Assembly: GCA_031316115.1 (NCBI GenBank)
Contig: JALDRC010000003.1
Location: forward strand, 1-64,000
DNA: 64,000 bases
From: Nitrososphaeraceae archaeon
Lineage (GTDB): Archaea; Thermoproteota; Nitrososphaeria; Nitrososphaerales; Nitrososphaeraceae
Direction: 5' to 3'
The translations under genes were made by a program, and so were the position numbers. Shown here piece after piece: positions 38,989 through 49,356 of the stretch (position 1 is the first letter of the stretch; each line of letters begins with the position of its first letter). The notes under the pieces are model-generated. The model made no database searches. It had not been told where the DNA came from and saw only the letters and a list, made by a program, of their open reading frames with translations.

Positions 38989-39597
38989 TTATGGTTGTGG
39001 GTTCAAGTCGAAAATAGGATTATTCCCACCTGCCAAATCAGCTGGTAATTGAACATTTCCTTCATAGAATTGTCCAATACTTCCTAATACTCGTTGTACA
39101 TTCATATCTGCTGCATCCCCTGGATTAAAAGTTTGATCCACTCCAGAAAAATTTATCAAATCGATATCTGTGTTTCTTGGGGAACCACCATTAATAGGAT
39201 CTGGTATGTGTGCATGGTATACACAACTTCCGGCAGTAGAGGCTGCGTCAATATAAAATAGTGGAACAAAATCTACATGTGTATTCGAATTCGACTCGTC
39301 TATATGTCCTGCTATCACAGATACAAAGGGTTCATGTGTATCTTGGTCACAAGATGCACGGTATAGAAAATGACCAGATATAAAGTTTGGACTTGAATCA
39401 TATATTGGCATAACTCCTAAGGGAGGTAAAGTTAATCCACTTAGATCAACATGTGTGTTATCTGGTATATTATCTCCTTCTACTCCTGCTTCAAAACTAT
39501 GACTGGCATTTACATTCAATGGCATCAAGGATAAAGACCCTATACTAAAAAGAGACGCCAAAACTAATGCAAATATTTTATGTTTTGCTACTAACAT
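38989..39597 (-). CDS. Secreted protein of unknown function, divergent partner of 39854
   Basis: 202 residues using the internal ATG (MLVAKHKIFALVLASLFSIG), which gives a clean signal peptide ending NA; the longer frame adds 20 residues without support. Mature part: SGLTLPPLGVMPIYDSSPN, YRASCDQDTHEPFVSV, THVDFVPLFY, SCVYHAHIPDP. Two Cys and several His suggest metal binding or a disulphide-stabilised beta fold. It shares an upstream 18-bp motif with the divergent gene. Confidence 0.7.
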   Translation of the reverse strand: MLVAKHKIFALVLASLFSIGSLSLMPLNVNASHSFEAGVEGDNIPDNTHVDLSGLTLPPLGVMPIYDSSPNFISGHFLYRASCDQDTHEPFVSVIAGHIDESNSNTHVDFVPLFYIDAASTAGSCVYHAHIPDPINGGSPRNTDIDLINFSGVDQTFNPGDAADMNVQRVLGSIGQFYEGNVQLPADLAGGNNPIFDLNPQP

Positions 39598-39632
39598 TAC
39601 CTTGAAGGAATCTGAAAGAATATAAAAGATAT

Positions 39633-39650
39633 TTGATACATTCGACGAAT
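39633..39650 (-). promoter_or_regulatory. Shared upstream motif of the divergent pair (minus side)
   Basis: ATTCGTCGAATGTATCAA on the minus strand, centred about 45 nt before the ATG at 39597 and just upstream of a TTTTATATT TATA-like box. The + side has the same motif at the same distance. Confidence 0.6.
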
Positions 39651-39801
39651 GCTCCACATTATTTTAATACTAATGATTCTATACATATTATTCTAAAGTT
39701 GTTACAATATTTTTAATTTAGAATTTAATTTTATAGGTTTTTACTCTTATAATATTATGTTCTTCAGTCAATTGTCTAATGTACAGTAAAGAAATTGTTT
39801 T

Positions 39802-39819
39802 ATTCGACGAATGTACCAA
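39802..39819 (+). promoter_or_regulatory. Shared upstream motif of the divergent pair (plus side)
   Basis: ATTCGACGAATGTACCAA, 35-52 nt before the ATG at 39854 and just upstream of a TATTTTTATG TATA-like box. Only two of 18 positions differ from the minus-side copy. The ATTCG-n-CGAAT core is a dyad, as expected for a dimeric regulator. Confidence 0.6.
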
Positions 39820-39853
39820 TGTATTTTTATGCTTGTATTTGATTGAGTTTTCT

Positions 39854-40573
39854 ATGAAGAAATTATCAAAGTCTTCAGAAACCATGTTGGTATTGTTTGC
39901 TGGAATTGTTATATTTTCTGCAAGCTCTTTTTCTATGAATGAAGCTTTAGCAAAACCACATGCCAGTCTTTTAATACCACCACCAGAAGGACAACCAGAT
40001 GTAAACACCATTAGGGTAGTATTAGGACATACTAATGAACCTACTTTTGGTAAATTGCCTGGAATAGAGGATGGAAAACATTATCTGGAAGTTGAGCTAT
40101 CTGACGATGCTACAACTTTACCTATAAGGACTGCAACACTTTTTGCAGACAAGTTTTACTTTAAAAATGTAGAGAGTTTTGATGCAGCACAAAGTCCTCA
40201 AGATGCGAATGAGATAGAATCGAATGTACCTATTAGTGCTGTATTTGGATCACCAGGACTTTTCTATAATAGACAAGTTGTGGATCCAGGAATATATGGT
40301 TATACTTTAAGAGGCGAAATCAATTATTTTGATGTAGGTACAGTTCCAATCGAAGATACAACAATATTTTGTAACGTAGAAGCACAAGGTGCGCAGGAAC
40401 CAAACAAATTTAACAGCCCAGGCTGGACAGGAGCTTATGGTTGCTCAGACAGTATCAAAGAAATATTCTTCCCTCAATCACAAGGTAAACCATTCCCACA
40501 CCCACCAAACTATCCTAGATCCGATAGTTACGAAGAATATCCAGAAAATTATCAACCAAGTTCCGAATATTGA
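39854..40573 (+). CDS. Secreted protein of unknown function
   Basis: 239 residues from the ATG at 39854, chosen because it starts the signal peptide (MLVLFAGIVIFSASSFSM, cleavage after ALA). Mature part: SLLIPPPEGQPDVNTIRVVL, KHYLEVELSDDATTLPIR, ATLFADKFYFKNV, VVDPGIYGYTLRGEINYFD, FCNVEAQG, AYGCSDSIKEI and a Pro/Tyr/Ser-rich tail. Probable beta sandwich with one disulphide. No family recognised; likely co-regulated with 38989. Confidence 0.72.
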   Translation: MKKLSKSSETMLVLFAGIVIFSASSFSMNEALAKPHASLLIPPPEGQPDVNTIRVVLGHTNEPTFGKLPGIEDGKHYLEVELSDDATTLPIRTATLFADKFYFKNVESFDAAQSPQDANEIESNVPISAVFGSPGLFYNRQVVDPGIYGYTLRGEINYFDVGTVPIEDTTIFCNVEAQGAQEPNKFNSPGWTGAYGCSDSIKEIFFPQSQGKPFPHPPNYPRSDSYEEYPENYQPSSEY

Positions 40574-41565
40574 CGTACTAGTGAAGATCAGGATCAATAC
40601 AATCTCTATAATACCGAAGCTGAGCAAAATATGATCTGATTTCCAATTTTTATTTTTCAGATTATCAACTTTATTCTTTGAATATCTCTTGTTAGTGTTG
40701 ACATATAAAAAGATACAAAATTAAGTAGTTAGGAAATAGTATATTTATGACTTTTATTTTGTCTATCAAATGAGTCAAAATAATACATGTTATTTTGTTA
40801 GAATTGATAGTAGAAATACCTGATAAAAAATAAATGATACACTAGAAAAAATAAATATATTTAAATTTCTATTTTGTCTTATTTTTTAATGTATAAAGAA
40901 TATTTTCTTCATTTTAAAGAATATTATGATCTCTAGATTTTTTAGACATATTTTTAGTTTATGTTAATTAGCTATTCTGTTAAAAGTGAAGAATATTAGT
41001 ATTTTTATATGTATCGTAAAGAGAAAAATACCTTATTTTTGATTCGAAAAAATTAAATTTAAGTTAAATATTTTAAACAATAATTGTAATTGTTAAACCA
41101 AATGGTTTTACTTAAGAATTTTAATTAACTTCAAATACCAACTTGAGTAGATAAATATTACAATATAGAGATAACTAACTATTCATCAAATCATATTAAT
41201 ATATATTTTTCAGTCATAATATAATGAGTCTTATTAGATGGAAAGCTGAGTACCATCAATATGAAAACATTGTATTAAAAATTATCCAGCTAAAACGGTT
41301 AAAACTGCATGTAATTAATATTCCATTTTGGATTTTCAAATCAAAAAGACATGCTAACTTATTTAATTATCTTTTTCAAATTATCAAAAACAATCAACTT
41401 AGAAATGTTAAAGATGGTAATAATATCATTTCAATACAAAACATATATCCTTTAAAATCTCTCGCTATCACTCGATTTCCAATATTTTATCAAAAAACAG
41501 GAATGTACCTTTTATATTTTATCCAAAAATTTCTGTTTACCTTACTTTCATATTGAGACTTCAAG
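40574..41565. other. Intergenic region with one doubtful ORF
   Basis: AT-rich. An ORF at 41224-41556 (110 codons, beginning MSLIRWKAEYHQYENIVL) ends 9 bp before the next gene. Its composition is Ile, Lys, Asn and Phe and it has no motif; it could be real and coupled to the oxidase gene but is not supported enough to call. Confidence 0.35.
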
Positions 41566-44500
41566 ATGAACAACTTGAAAGATAAAATACTGATTTTAGG
41601 GCTTCTTACCTTAGGAATTTCTTTATTAACAATAACGCTTCAAATCATTCTAGATGGAAATGCCTCGATTTCAATTGGAAAACGGTTCGAAAAGAATAAT
41701 TCTTTCGATAGCATCCATAACATATTACCCATTGCTGAAGCAATAAATGCAAAAGAAATAGATGGGAATACAAATCTAACTCAAATAATACCAAACAATA
41801 ATTTTTACGGAAACGAATATTTTGAAAATGGGTTAGATTCTAATAATAATGAAAATACCTTATTTTCACTTTTATCTAATCGAGGACAAGATAATTTAAC
41901 TTCACAAACCCAACCAGAGGAATTATCGAAAGCAAAGATACATAACGTAACCATAGAAGCTAAGAAATTTCCAAACGGGCAATATGGTTATATGATGTTA
42001 AAACATATTGTACAAGATAATAACTCTTTAAAAGATCTCACTAGTAGGTATTCTGATATTCCTACAATTCCTGGTCCTACTCTTGAAATACATACTGGGG
42101 ACAAGCTCTTCCTTACAACTATAGATGAAACTGGAAGAGTAAAGACACAAAATATTACTCATGAACAACCACGAACATTTCCTTATTTTGGAGACAATTT
42201 TAGAGAGCTAGGTTTGTTTGGTGCAATAATTGTCGATTCAGATGATAGAATTCTTTCAAAAGTTAATAGTACAATTGTGCCAGTGGCTCTAAAAGAGGTC
42301 GAAAAGCAATATGTACTTTTTATGGTAGGATCTACTTTCTGGGGTCAAGAGATAGATACAGAACATAATCAGAAACCACTATGGACTAATCCTACATTAG
42401 GTGCTGATTTGGATCAAATAGTTCGTTTCCATGTTTTAGGTGCTTCTAATCAGCATACATTTCACACACATGCCCATGAATGGATAGACCCTGGAACTAC
42501 TAATCTAATTGATACCAAGTTAATTTCTACTGGTGAAGCTACATCTTTTATAATCCAAGCTGGAGATAACGCAGGAGAGGGTCAGTGGCATTATCATTGT
42601 CATTTATTTGCACATATGGAAGCCGGTATGTTAGGTTCATTTAAAGTTGGAAAGGTAGGTAGCAATACACAAAGCATACCTGGTGCATCACCGTTAGATC
42701 CAGGACCGACAAAACAAGGCAATTTTATAACATATTCAATCACTGATGAACCAGGAAAGTTTTTCAAGAATGTAGGTGGAGAAGTAGTAAAAGATGCAAC
42801 CGAATCATTGGCAGTTATAGAAAAAGGAGGAACAGTTCATTTCATAATGGACGATACCAATTCTGTTCATACGATATCAAGTCTTTTATGGCCTTCAGAT
42901 GCTAACAAGATTTCTATCAATAGCCATCATCAACAGGATAGTACAACTTCTGGTTTTTTTAACCCTGATTATTCTAACCCTGATCTACAAAAATATTTAC
43001 ATACAACCACACATCCATACATGCCATTTGAATTACAACCCCCTCAAATGCCATTTGATCAGGTCACTGCTTATTCAGGTGGTGGAATGATAAAACTCGA
43101 AGCCCCTGGGTTGTACATCTTTACATGCAAGATACATCCCTATATGTCTGCTGCAGTTTTAGTCGATGATCCTCAAACAAAAGGTGTACTGGATCTGGGT
43201 GATGAATTAGAATTAAATACTGGAGAGAAAATACCCTCAAGCCATCCTCTTTCTCTTGCATTGTTGACATCATTCTTTATAACAAATAATCCATCTAATT
43301 GGCTAGATTATCGCAGCGCAAATCCCGAATGGAAACTCTCTTTTCCGCACATTGCAGTAAAAACAGATCTTGGTGAGGGTTATCTTGATGAACAACTCTT
43401 AAATTCTCTAGGTGGGAATACTCACATACCACTCGATCAAATTGCAAATCCAACTATTCCGGGAATAGGTGAAGTGTGGGTAGATACACAGTTTGAAAAA
43501 ACAGCTTCAAAGTCAAAACCCGGTACTGTTACTAAAGTTAATACAGAGAATTGGCAAGTGGAAAGAAAAGTATCTCTACCTGAGATAAATCTAAACAATC
43601 CTCATAACCTATGGAGTGATCCTAGTCAACGTATATTATATCAAACTCAATGGTTCGATAATCGATTGACAGCATTTGACCGTACTAATGGAACTTTATT
43701 AGATGATGTGAAAATTGGGGACGCTCCCTCACATGTTATGACTAATCCTGCCAATGGAATACTTTATGTAGATTTAAGTGGAGAGCAAGGTATAGCCGAG
43801 ATTAAATTTGACACCACCAATAATAAATTTAATATCTCAAGAATAATTCCTACTCAAAAATCAGGTCAAAATCCTACTCATCCACAGGGACATTGGATTA
43901 CCCCTGATGGCGATAAGATGATCGTCCCAGATCATTTCACCGAGAATATAACTATATTCGATTTTACACAAAATAATAGAAAAGAACAAATTGAATTTCA
44001 AATAGATGCTGGAATCATGCCAACTGGAACAGGAATGATGCCAGATGGAAAGAAAGCATATGTATCTAATCTATTATCAAATAATATTAATATCGTTGAT
44101 ATGGATCTTGGAAGATTAATCGGAACAATAGATCTTCTTGCATCCGGTCATGCTATGCCTGTTCAGACACCTGTAAGTCCCAATGGTCAATACATGGTTA
44201 CAGCAAATTCCCTCACAGGAACTATCGCGATTACCGACACAGATACAAATCAAGTGGTAAAAAGTTTACCTTGTGATCCTGGCTGTCACGGTGTGAGCTT
44301 TGGTGCAAAGAAAAACGGAGGATATTACGCTTACGTGACAAGCAAGTTCTCAAACAGATTGATTGTGGTAGATGGAGATCCCAATAACAACGGAGATCCC
44401 ACTGATGCTGTTATTGCAGGAACAGTTCTGTTAACCGGTAGATATGATAGTTCTGGTGTCGCACAGTTTGAAAATGATGATAACATGACATCTACCAAAG

Positions 44501-44712
44501 TAAATTTGAAAGGGATGGGAGGACAAGGTGTGTATTCAATTCCAAATGTATATCCAGGATGGGTCCAAACGCTAGACTCTAACTTTACAAATCAATTGAC
44601 TTTAGAACAACAATATCCTATAAAAACATTTAATCATTTTAATAATGAATTAATTTCAAAAGATGCAATGGGCTTTACAATACTTAGAGAATTAATTGAC
44701 ACGTTTCTATAG
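41566..44712 (+). CDS. Multicopper-oxidase-like/cupredoxin/beta-propeller fusion, exported
   Basis: 1048 residues. Signal anchor (ILILGLLTLGISLLTITL). Residues about 125-365: cupredoxin pair of the multicopper-oxidase type with FHVLGASNQHTFHTHAHEW and WHYHCHLFAHMEAGM, the His/Cys/Met ligands of type 1 and interdomain copper. About 395-535: another cupredoxin-like domain with VHFIMDDTNSVHTISS and IFTCKIHPYMSAA. About 600-1040: a YVTN/cytochrome-d1-like seven-bladed propeller (HNLWSDPSQRILYQTQWFDN, AYVSNLLSNNINIVDMD). It probably oxidises a small molecule or passes electrons outside the membrane. Ammonia-oxidising archaea carry many such copper proteins, but the substrate is unknown. Confidence 0.8.
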   Translation: MNNLKDKILILGLLTLGISLLTITLQIILDGNASISIGKRFEKNNSFDSIHNILPIAEAINAKEIDGNTNLTQIIPNNNFYGNEYFENGLDSNNNENTLFSLLSNRGQDNLTSQTQPEELSKAKIHNVTIEAKKFPNGQYGYMMLKHIVQDNNSLKDLTSRYSDIPTIPGPTLEIHTGDKLFLTTIDETGRVKTQNITHEQPRTFPYFGDNFRELGLFGAIIVDSDDRILSKVNSTIVPVALKEVEKQYVLFMVGSTFWGQEIDTEHNQKPLWTNPTLGADLDQIVRFHVLGASNQHTFHTHAHEWIDPGTTNLIDTKLISTGEATSFIIQAGDNAGEGQWHYHCHLFAHMEAGMLGSFKVGKVGSNTQSIPGASPLDPGPTKQGNFITYSITDEPGKFFKNVGGEVVKDATESLAVIEKGGTVHFIMDDTNSVHTISSLLWPSDANKISINSHHQQDSTTSGFFNPDYSNPDLQKYLHTTTHPYMPFELQPPQMPFDQVTAYSGGGMIKLEAPGLYIFTCKIHPYMSAAVLVDDPQTKGVLDLGDELELNTGEKIPSSHPLSLALLTSFFITNNPSNWLDYRSANPEWKLSFPHIAVKTDLGEGYLDEQLLNSLGGNTHIPLDQIANPTIPGIGEVWVDTQFEKTASKSKPGTVTKVNTENWQVERKVSLPEINLNNPHNLWSDPSQRILYQTQWFDNRLTAFDRTNGTLLDDVKIGDAPSHVMTNPANGILYVDLSGEQGIAEIKFDTTNNKFNISRIIPTQKSGQNPTHPQGHWITPDGDKMIVPDHFTENITIFDFTQNNRKEQIEFQIDAGIMPTGTGMMPDGKKAYVSNLLSNNINIVDMDLGRLIGTIDLLASGHAMPVQTPVSPNGQYMVTANSLTGTIAITDTDTNQVVKSLPCDPGCHGVSFGAKKNGGYYAYVTSKFSNRLIVVDGDPNNNGDPTDAVIAGTVLLTGRYDSSGVAQFENDDNMTSTKVNLKGMGGQGVYSIPNVYPGWVQTLDSNFTNQLTLEQQYPIKTFNHFNNELISKDAMGFTILRELIDTFL

Positions 44713-44960
44713 TTTGAGCTGTGTAAATAAACATAGTGGGCTCATCAAAATAAAATAATTTTTTTGGGGAAACAAAATAAAAATGGTTAGTCCATCCAAC
44801 GAAAAAAATAAAAAATACATCTATTTATTTAAAAACATTATATAATTATATTTTTGACTAGAAGTAAAAGTAGGTAACAATAATTGTATGGATTTCAGTT
44901 TATTTATAAAAAATAAAAATTTTTGCTAGGATAGAAGTCTGGAAATATGATAGGTTGTTC

Positions 44961-45681
44961 GGTCCTGTTAATTTAAGATAATATTCACCTCCTTTAATAA
45001 AAAATCATGATTATTATTTACTATCATATCATTATACATAGAAACAAAGAATTGTATCCAGTTATACACATGACATAGATTACATTCTTCTTTGATACAA
45101 GGATAGTAATCATCAAAACTTTCTATTCTGTCTTTCAAAAACTGGTTTACTCTTTCCATCAAACTTTTTCCTATTGAAGAATGTAGATAGTGTTTTAATC
45201 CAATTATGTTACACGCCTCTTCATACCATGTACCACCATCAGTATAGGTGGTATGTTTACCATATTTGGATACAAGAGATCTGATGAATTTTTCAGCTAC
45301 AAGCATGTTTCTCTCTTCTGAGATATAGATTCCAAGCACAGAACTGTAAACAGGTTCAATACAAAACCATAACCAGAAATGTTTATGTCCTATCTGAATG
45401 ATGGTTTCGTCTATTATGAAAGCAGTTACTCTTTTTCTTTTGTAGATCTGACAGGAACCAAATCTTTGTATCCAATTCCAAACAGAAACATAACTTCTTT
45501 TATCATCTCTGAATATTACTAATGCTTTAGATGTACTACGTAAACTCAGTCCAATAAAATATAGATACAAAGAATACATTACAATAAAAGTAGAGGTTTT
45601 ATTCCTTTCAAATTTAATTTTACTCATATCATATTTAGAATATTCTCAGCTATAGCTCTTACTGCTTATCTGAACAGAGCC
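44961..45681 (-). mobile_element. IS6-like insertion sequence, intact copy
   Basis: 721 bp. Terminal inverted repeats: left GGTCCTGTTAATTTAAG; right, read on the other strand, GGCTCTGTTCAGATAAG. The GG-x-x-CTGTT start is that of the IS6/IS26 group. No clear 8-bp target duplication. Carries one full transposase gene. Confidence 0.85.
44968..45627 (-). CDS. IS6-like DDE transposase
   Basis: 219 residues, complete. N-terminal helical part ([20 protein letters not shown]) and HTH-like segment, then the DDE core: Asp in [20 protein letters not shown], Asp in [11 protein letters not shown], Glu in [14 protein letters not shown], ending with [12 protein letters not shown]. The order IDET, YWLW-like, TDGG, ERVNxxLKDR matches short archaeal IS6-like transposases, which copy by cointegrate formation. 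Only undamaged member of the five copies in the window. Confidence 0.85.
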   Translation of the reverse strand: MSKIKFERNKTSTFIVMYSLYLYFIGLSLRSTSKALVIFRDDKRSYVSVWNWIQRFGSCQIYKRKRVTAFIIDETIIQIGHKHFWLWFCIEPVYSSVLGIYISEERNMLVAEKFIRSLVSKYGKHTTYTDGGTWYEEACNIIGLKHYLHSSIGKSLMERVNQFLKDRIESFDDYYPCIKEECNLCHVYNWIQFFVSMYNDMIVNNNHDFLLKEVNIILN

Positions 45682-46170
45682 AATTATAGATATCAAATAC
45701 ATTGAGAATTCTTTATATCTTTGTGGTTTTCCTATCATGAACTTTTGTAGAAAATCTTGATTTACCACAATAGGTCTTTGCTGCTATCCATCATTTTTCT
45801 TCTTGGTATAACAGTACTGAATCAGACGCATGTATCTTGGATCTCTAGTTCTTTAATTTTTAAGTCGTACTTAGGATCTTTACTCTCCCAAATACAGGTT
45901 TTGAAATCAACCATTTCTCTGCTATATATTGTCTATATATTAGTAACAATGTTGTAGCTAGCTAAAGATGTTGTTATAAAAATATATTTGTCAAATTAGT
46001 TAATTTTTTTACAAGAATTGCTAAATAGAATGTTACAATACTATTGCCTTAAATTATCAAATTACGAATCTTCAGGAAGATTTTTACCTTAGAAAAATAA
46101 AGGGTAAGGTTATCTATCTTTAATTCTAATCTTTTATAAAACGGGTTTCCGAATATAGTTACAAGTATTA
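45682..46170. other. Intergenic region
   Basis: One frame (45757-45957) is hydrophobic by composition and unsupported. The 46100-46170 stretch upstream of the regulator gene is AT-rich and may hold its promoter. Confidence 0.35.
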
Positions 46171-46716
46171 TTGATTATGTTAAATAATAGTAATAGCAAT
46201 AGATTCTACGAATATATTTCAAACAACCCTGGATGTTATTTCCACAAAATAAAACGCGGAATAGGTTGTTCAATTGGTACAACTCAATACCATATTAACA
46301 AACTAGAAAAAGAAGGCAAAATCATATCCTTTAAAAATGGATTTTACAAATCTTATTTTGCCAACGGATCATTTCAGGATGACGAAAAAAAAATTCTACA
46401 GATATTCAATCAAAAAATATTAAAAGATATATTTTTATATATAATAGAGAAAAAAAATCCAGCCAAACTGGATATAGTTAATCATTTTCATATATCTTAT
46501 TCTAGTGCAACCTGGCATCTTGAAAGATTAATTTCATGTAATTTGATTTCGGAAGAAAAAGATGGAAAATTTAAGAGATATTTTGTCAATGATAACATCA
46601 AAACCGTTCCTTTAGTCATAAAATTACTAAAGAGTCATTATTACAGTATATGGGATATTTGGGCTCATCGATTAGCTGAATTTTTCCTTTTACTATCAGA
46701 TGAGAACAGGAACTAA
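46171..46716 (+). CDS. Double winged-helix transcription regulator
   Basis: 181 residues with two winged-helix domains. First (about 10-55): GCYFHKIKRGIGCSIGTTQY, HINKLEKEGKI. Second (about 80-145): ILKDIFLYIIEKKNPAKLDI, SSATWHLERLI with GKFKRYFVND as wing. Paralogue of the protein at 49694-50275. Both are followed by a small membrane protein, so this is a two-gene module; the membrane partner may sequester or signal to the regulator. Two ATG triplets at the start (ATGATAATG) leave two residues of doubt. Confidence 0.82.
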   Translation: MIMLNNSNSNRFYEYISNNPGCYFHKIKRGIGCSIGTTQYHINKLEKEGKIISFKNGFYKSYFANGSFQDDEKKILQIFNQKILKDIFLYIIEKKNPAKLDIVNHFHISYSSATWHLERLISCNLISEEKDGKFKRYFVNDNIKTVPLVIKLLKSHYYSIWDIWAHRLAEFFLLLSDENRN

Positions 46717-46735
46717 ACTGGTTCAATACTAAAAA

Positions 46736-47023
46736 TTGAATTTCAATTATGAATATGTAGAAGGATTGATTTACCTTTTTAGTGGAATTCTATCAACTAT
46801 ATTGTTAGCTCTTTCTATCACTGCTTACAGAAAAAGGTTTGTAAAAAAAATATTATATGCAATAATTGCATTCGGAATTTTTTCTTTTTATCTATATTTT
46901 GAATCACTTGAAGCTTTTTATCCTGAATTACATTTGTATCCCGTACTAGATAGTTTTGCTGCAGGGATAGTAACACTGGTTCTAATCTTTTTCTTTCTAG
47001 CAATAATAAAAAGACAGCAATAG
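46736..47023 (+). CDS. Small three-helix membrane protein, partner of 46171
   Basis: 95 residues, TTG start 19 bp after the regulator's stop. Three transmembrane helices: LIYLFSGILSTILLALSITA, YAIIAFGIFSFYLYF and FAAGIVTLVLIFFFLAII, ending KRQQ. Same topology and ending as 49357-49701 (LAILILFFLAVVRKNR). Inferred membrane sensor or anchor for the neighbouring regulator. Confidence 0.7.
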   Translation: MNFNYEYVEGLIYLFSGILSTILLALSITAYRKRFVKKILYAIIAFGIFSFYLYFESLEAFYPELHLYPVLDSFAAGIVTLVLIFFFLAIIKRQQ

Positions 47024-47099
47024 CCAGATCGTTATTTTGATAGATACTTTTAATTTGAATTTATAAGAAATTTTTTTATATTTTACCCTGTAATAGAAA

Positions 47100-47790
47100 T
47101 TCTGATCCTGTTAAGTTAAGGCTATTTCATATTCAATATTTAATTGTGATTGCTTTATTTAGACTCATATAGAGATATGAATAATTCGATTCAATTGTAT
47201 AATTTGCTAATTACAACTATTCCAGTTATTTTTTGATACAGGGATAATAATAATGCATCAAAATGCGCTGTAATACCTTTCAAACAATGCTTATTATTTT
47301 TATCAAACTCTTCTCCTTAGGAGAATGTAAGGTTTGTTTCAAATTCGGAAAATTACACACTTTTAGATACCATGTATATCCATCAGTGTAAACTGTATCT
47401 CTACTTTATTTGGATATAGAGATAAGTGAATTCTCTGCTACAAACATGTCTCGTTCCTCAATTATATTGTTTAGGTACTGAACTTTGAAATTGTTTAATA
47501 TGAATTCATAATCAAAAAATGATTATCCTTGTAGGAATTACAGTTTCATTTATTCTGAATATTGATACTCTTTTTCTTGAAAATCCGAAATTAACGAAAT
47601 CGTTTAATCCATACTAAAACTGTAGTATGACTTAGATTTAGATTATGAAAAATTTTGATGATTTGGACATATTTAGTATATCGAGATCAGTATAACTACA
47701 ATTAATAAATTACGATACATCTGAATGTTCTGTTCCTTATAATAATCTAATAATTATAGCTTAATAGATCATTCCCTGGTAAAGATGGTT
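47100..47790 (-). pseudogene. Decayed IS6-like relic
   Basis: The left end GATCCTGTTAAGTTAAG matches the IS6-like terminal repeat. Inside, the minus strand keeps traces of the transposase such as the region equivalent to ITFVAEN/TDG near 47380-47450 and the HTH side near 47590. Many stops. The right end could not be placed. Confidence 0.55.
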
Positions 47791-48128
47791 GGTTAACTTG
47801 ATAGAGACTTGTTTTGAATTCATATCTAAATAGGATTACAAAATTTCAAAGCTTATGTAGTACAATCATGTAACTAAAATGCCATATATGTATAAATCAG
47901 ATTTGTTTTTCTTTTAGAATTGTATTATGATTTCTACAATTTAATAAATCGTATATATTAATATTACATAATAATTTCTATTTTTTTATTTTTAAATTAA
48001 GTTATTCGATAAAAATTCTAGCAATGCTAAATATGAATAATTCTTGAACAATAAAAAGAATTATTATCAGAAAGTTGAGGATAACAATAAACATAGTCAA
48101 TATTTCTTAGATTTAAATATGGTCTTAA

Positions 48129-49157
48129 TTGAATTATATACCAATGATAGTACATATTATGATTATTTCAATCTTGATATTTCTTGCAATAAGTTATTTT
48201 ATTATAAGTAATGAATGGATGTTTGTGTCAGCTCAAAGTATAAAAGAAAATAAACTCAAAAATGAATCTACAAATTATATTCAACAAATTTATCCTACCA
48301 AACTGACTGGAGAAGTATATAGATTCAATAATTCGAAACCTAATGACATGATTCAAGTAAACGAAAATGAAGATCCAACTATTTTTTCGAAAAAAAATAC
48401 TGATAATAGTTGGAGAGTAGACCCTGGTAAAACCCGTATTGAAATTTTTACAAAAGATGCTGGAGCATTATCTGAAGAGAATTTAAAATTAAAAGCTACA
48501 AGCTGGAACTATGAAGAACTAAGAAAGATAGGATATTGGTTAAGTGCACAAGATTGGAAAAATATAGAATTCACTTTGATATTTAAATTTGATAAACCAT
48601 CTGCTATTGATAATAAGGAACATGACATTTCTATTGTAACACGATCAATTTTTCATGATATAGAATCAGAATATACTGGTGATCCCAATGACCATGATTA
48701 TAATGATAATGAAAACAACAATACGAATCCAGTCAAACCGTATTATTGTGGAGGATCGAGCTATCATAACAATTTATCAAATGAAGGACATGTAAGAATG
48801 AAAAAAGAACAATTTCATGTAGAATACGACATTGATGAATATGATAAAAATGTAAATTTAGGAGATTTATATAATAAAACTATTGGAATAAAAGCTATTG
48901 TATATAATTCTGAGGACAATACAAAAGTTAAACTTGAAACATGGATAGATACAGAAAATCAGGGAAAAGGACCTTATAAAAAAGTTCAAGAGAGAATAGA
49001 CAAAGGCAAATGGGGGAAATACATGAAAATATGTGGTGCAGAAAAGAAAGGTGCTGTCATTTCATGGGGATCACCAAATGTGGTAATAAAGACAAATAAT
49101 GTACAATTTGAGATCTATGACATAGAAGTAAGAGAAATAGTTCCTCCACAATTTTAA
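48129..49157 (+). CDS. Secreted beta-sandwich protein, paralogue of 13640
   Basis: 342 residues from a TTG; the ATG at 48144 (MIVHIMIISILIFLAISYFI) is an equally good start of the signal peptide. Shares with the 13640 protein: EVYRFNNSKPND, WNYEELRKIGYWLSAQDWKN, EHDISIVTRS, YCGGSSYHNN, TENQGKGPYKKVQE and KICGAEKKGAVISWGSP. The loop before YCGGSS is longer here (DPNDHDYNDNENNNT). Flanked on both sides by regulator/membrane-protein modules, which may control it. Polysaccharide-related function is a guess. Confidence 0.72.
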   Translation: MNYIPMIVHIMIISILIFLAISYFIISNEWMFVSAQSIKENKLKNESTNYIQQIYPTKLTGEVYRFNNSKPNDMIQVNENEDPTIFSKKNTDNSWRVDPGKTRIEIFTKDAGALSEENLKLKATSWNYEELRKIGYWLSAQDWKNIEFTLIFKFDKPSAIDNKEHDISIVTRSIFHDIESEYTGDPNDHDYNDNENNNTNPVKPYYCGGSSYHNNLSNEGHVRMKKEQFHVEYDIDEYDKNVNLGDLYNKTIGIKAIVYNSEDNTKVKLETWIDTENQGKGPYKKVQERIDKGKWGKYMKICGAEKKGAVISWGSPNVVIKTNNVQFEIYDIEVREIVPPQF

Positions 49158-49356
49158 AATCAAAAGTGGTTTCGGTTTAGAATATTTTTAAAATAGGTTG
49201 TCTAAAAATTAGTACTAATTACTTAATGAGAAAGATGATAGAAAAATAAGTGAGATGTTTTACAAATAAAAGTAATGAGTATAATTTCATAACGCATGAT
49301 CTATCCAAAATTCAGAAATAAACAATTTAGAAGGTTTTAGTATGCATATCTCAATT

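Noticed and set aside
41224..41556. Gene directly upstream of the oxidase-like gene
   Set aside because: Position is suggestive but there is no motif or homologue I recognise and the composition is noise-like; noted only in the intergenic entry.
45757..45957. Small hydrophobic ORF on +
   Set aside because: No conserved partner or start context; composition explained by AT richness.
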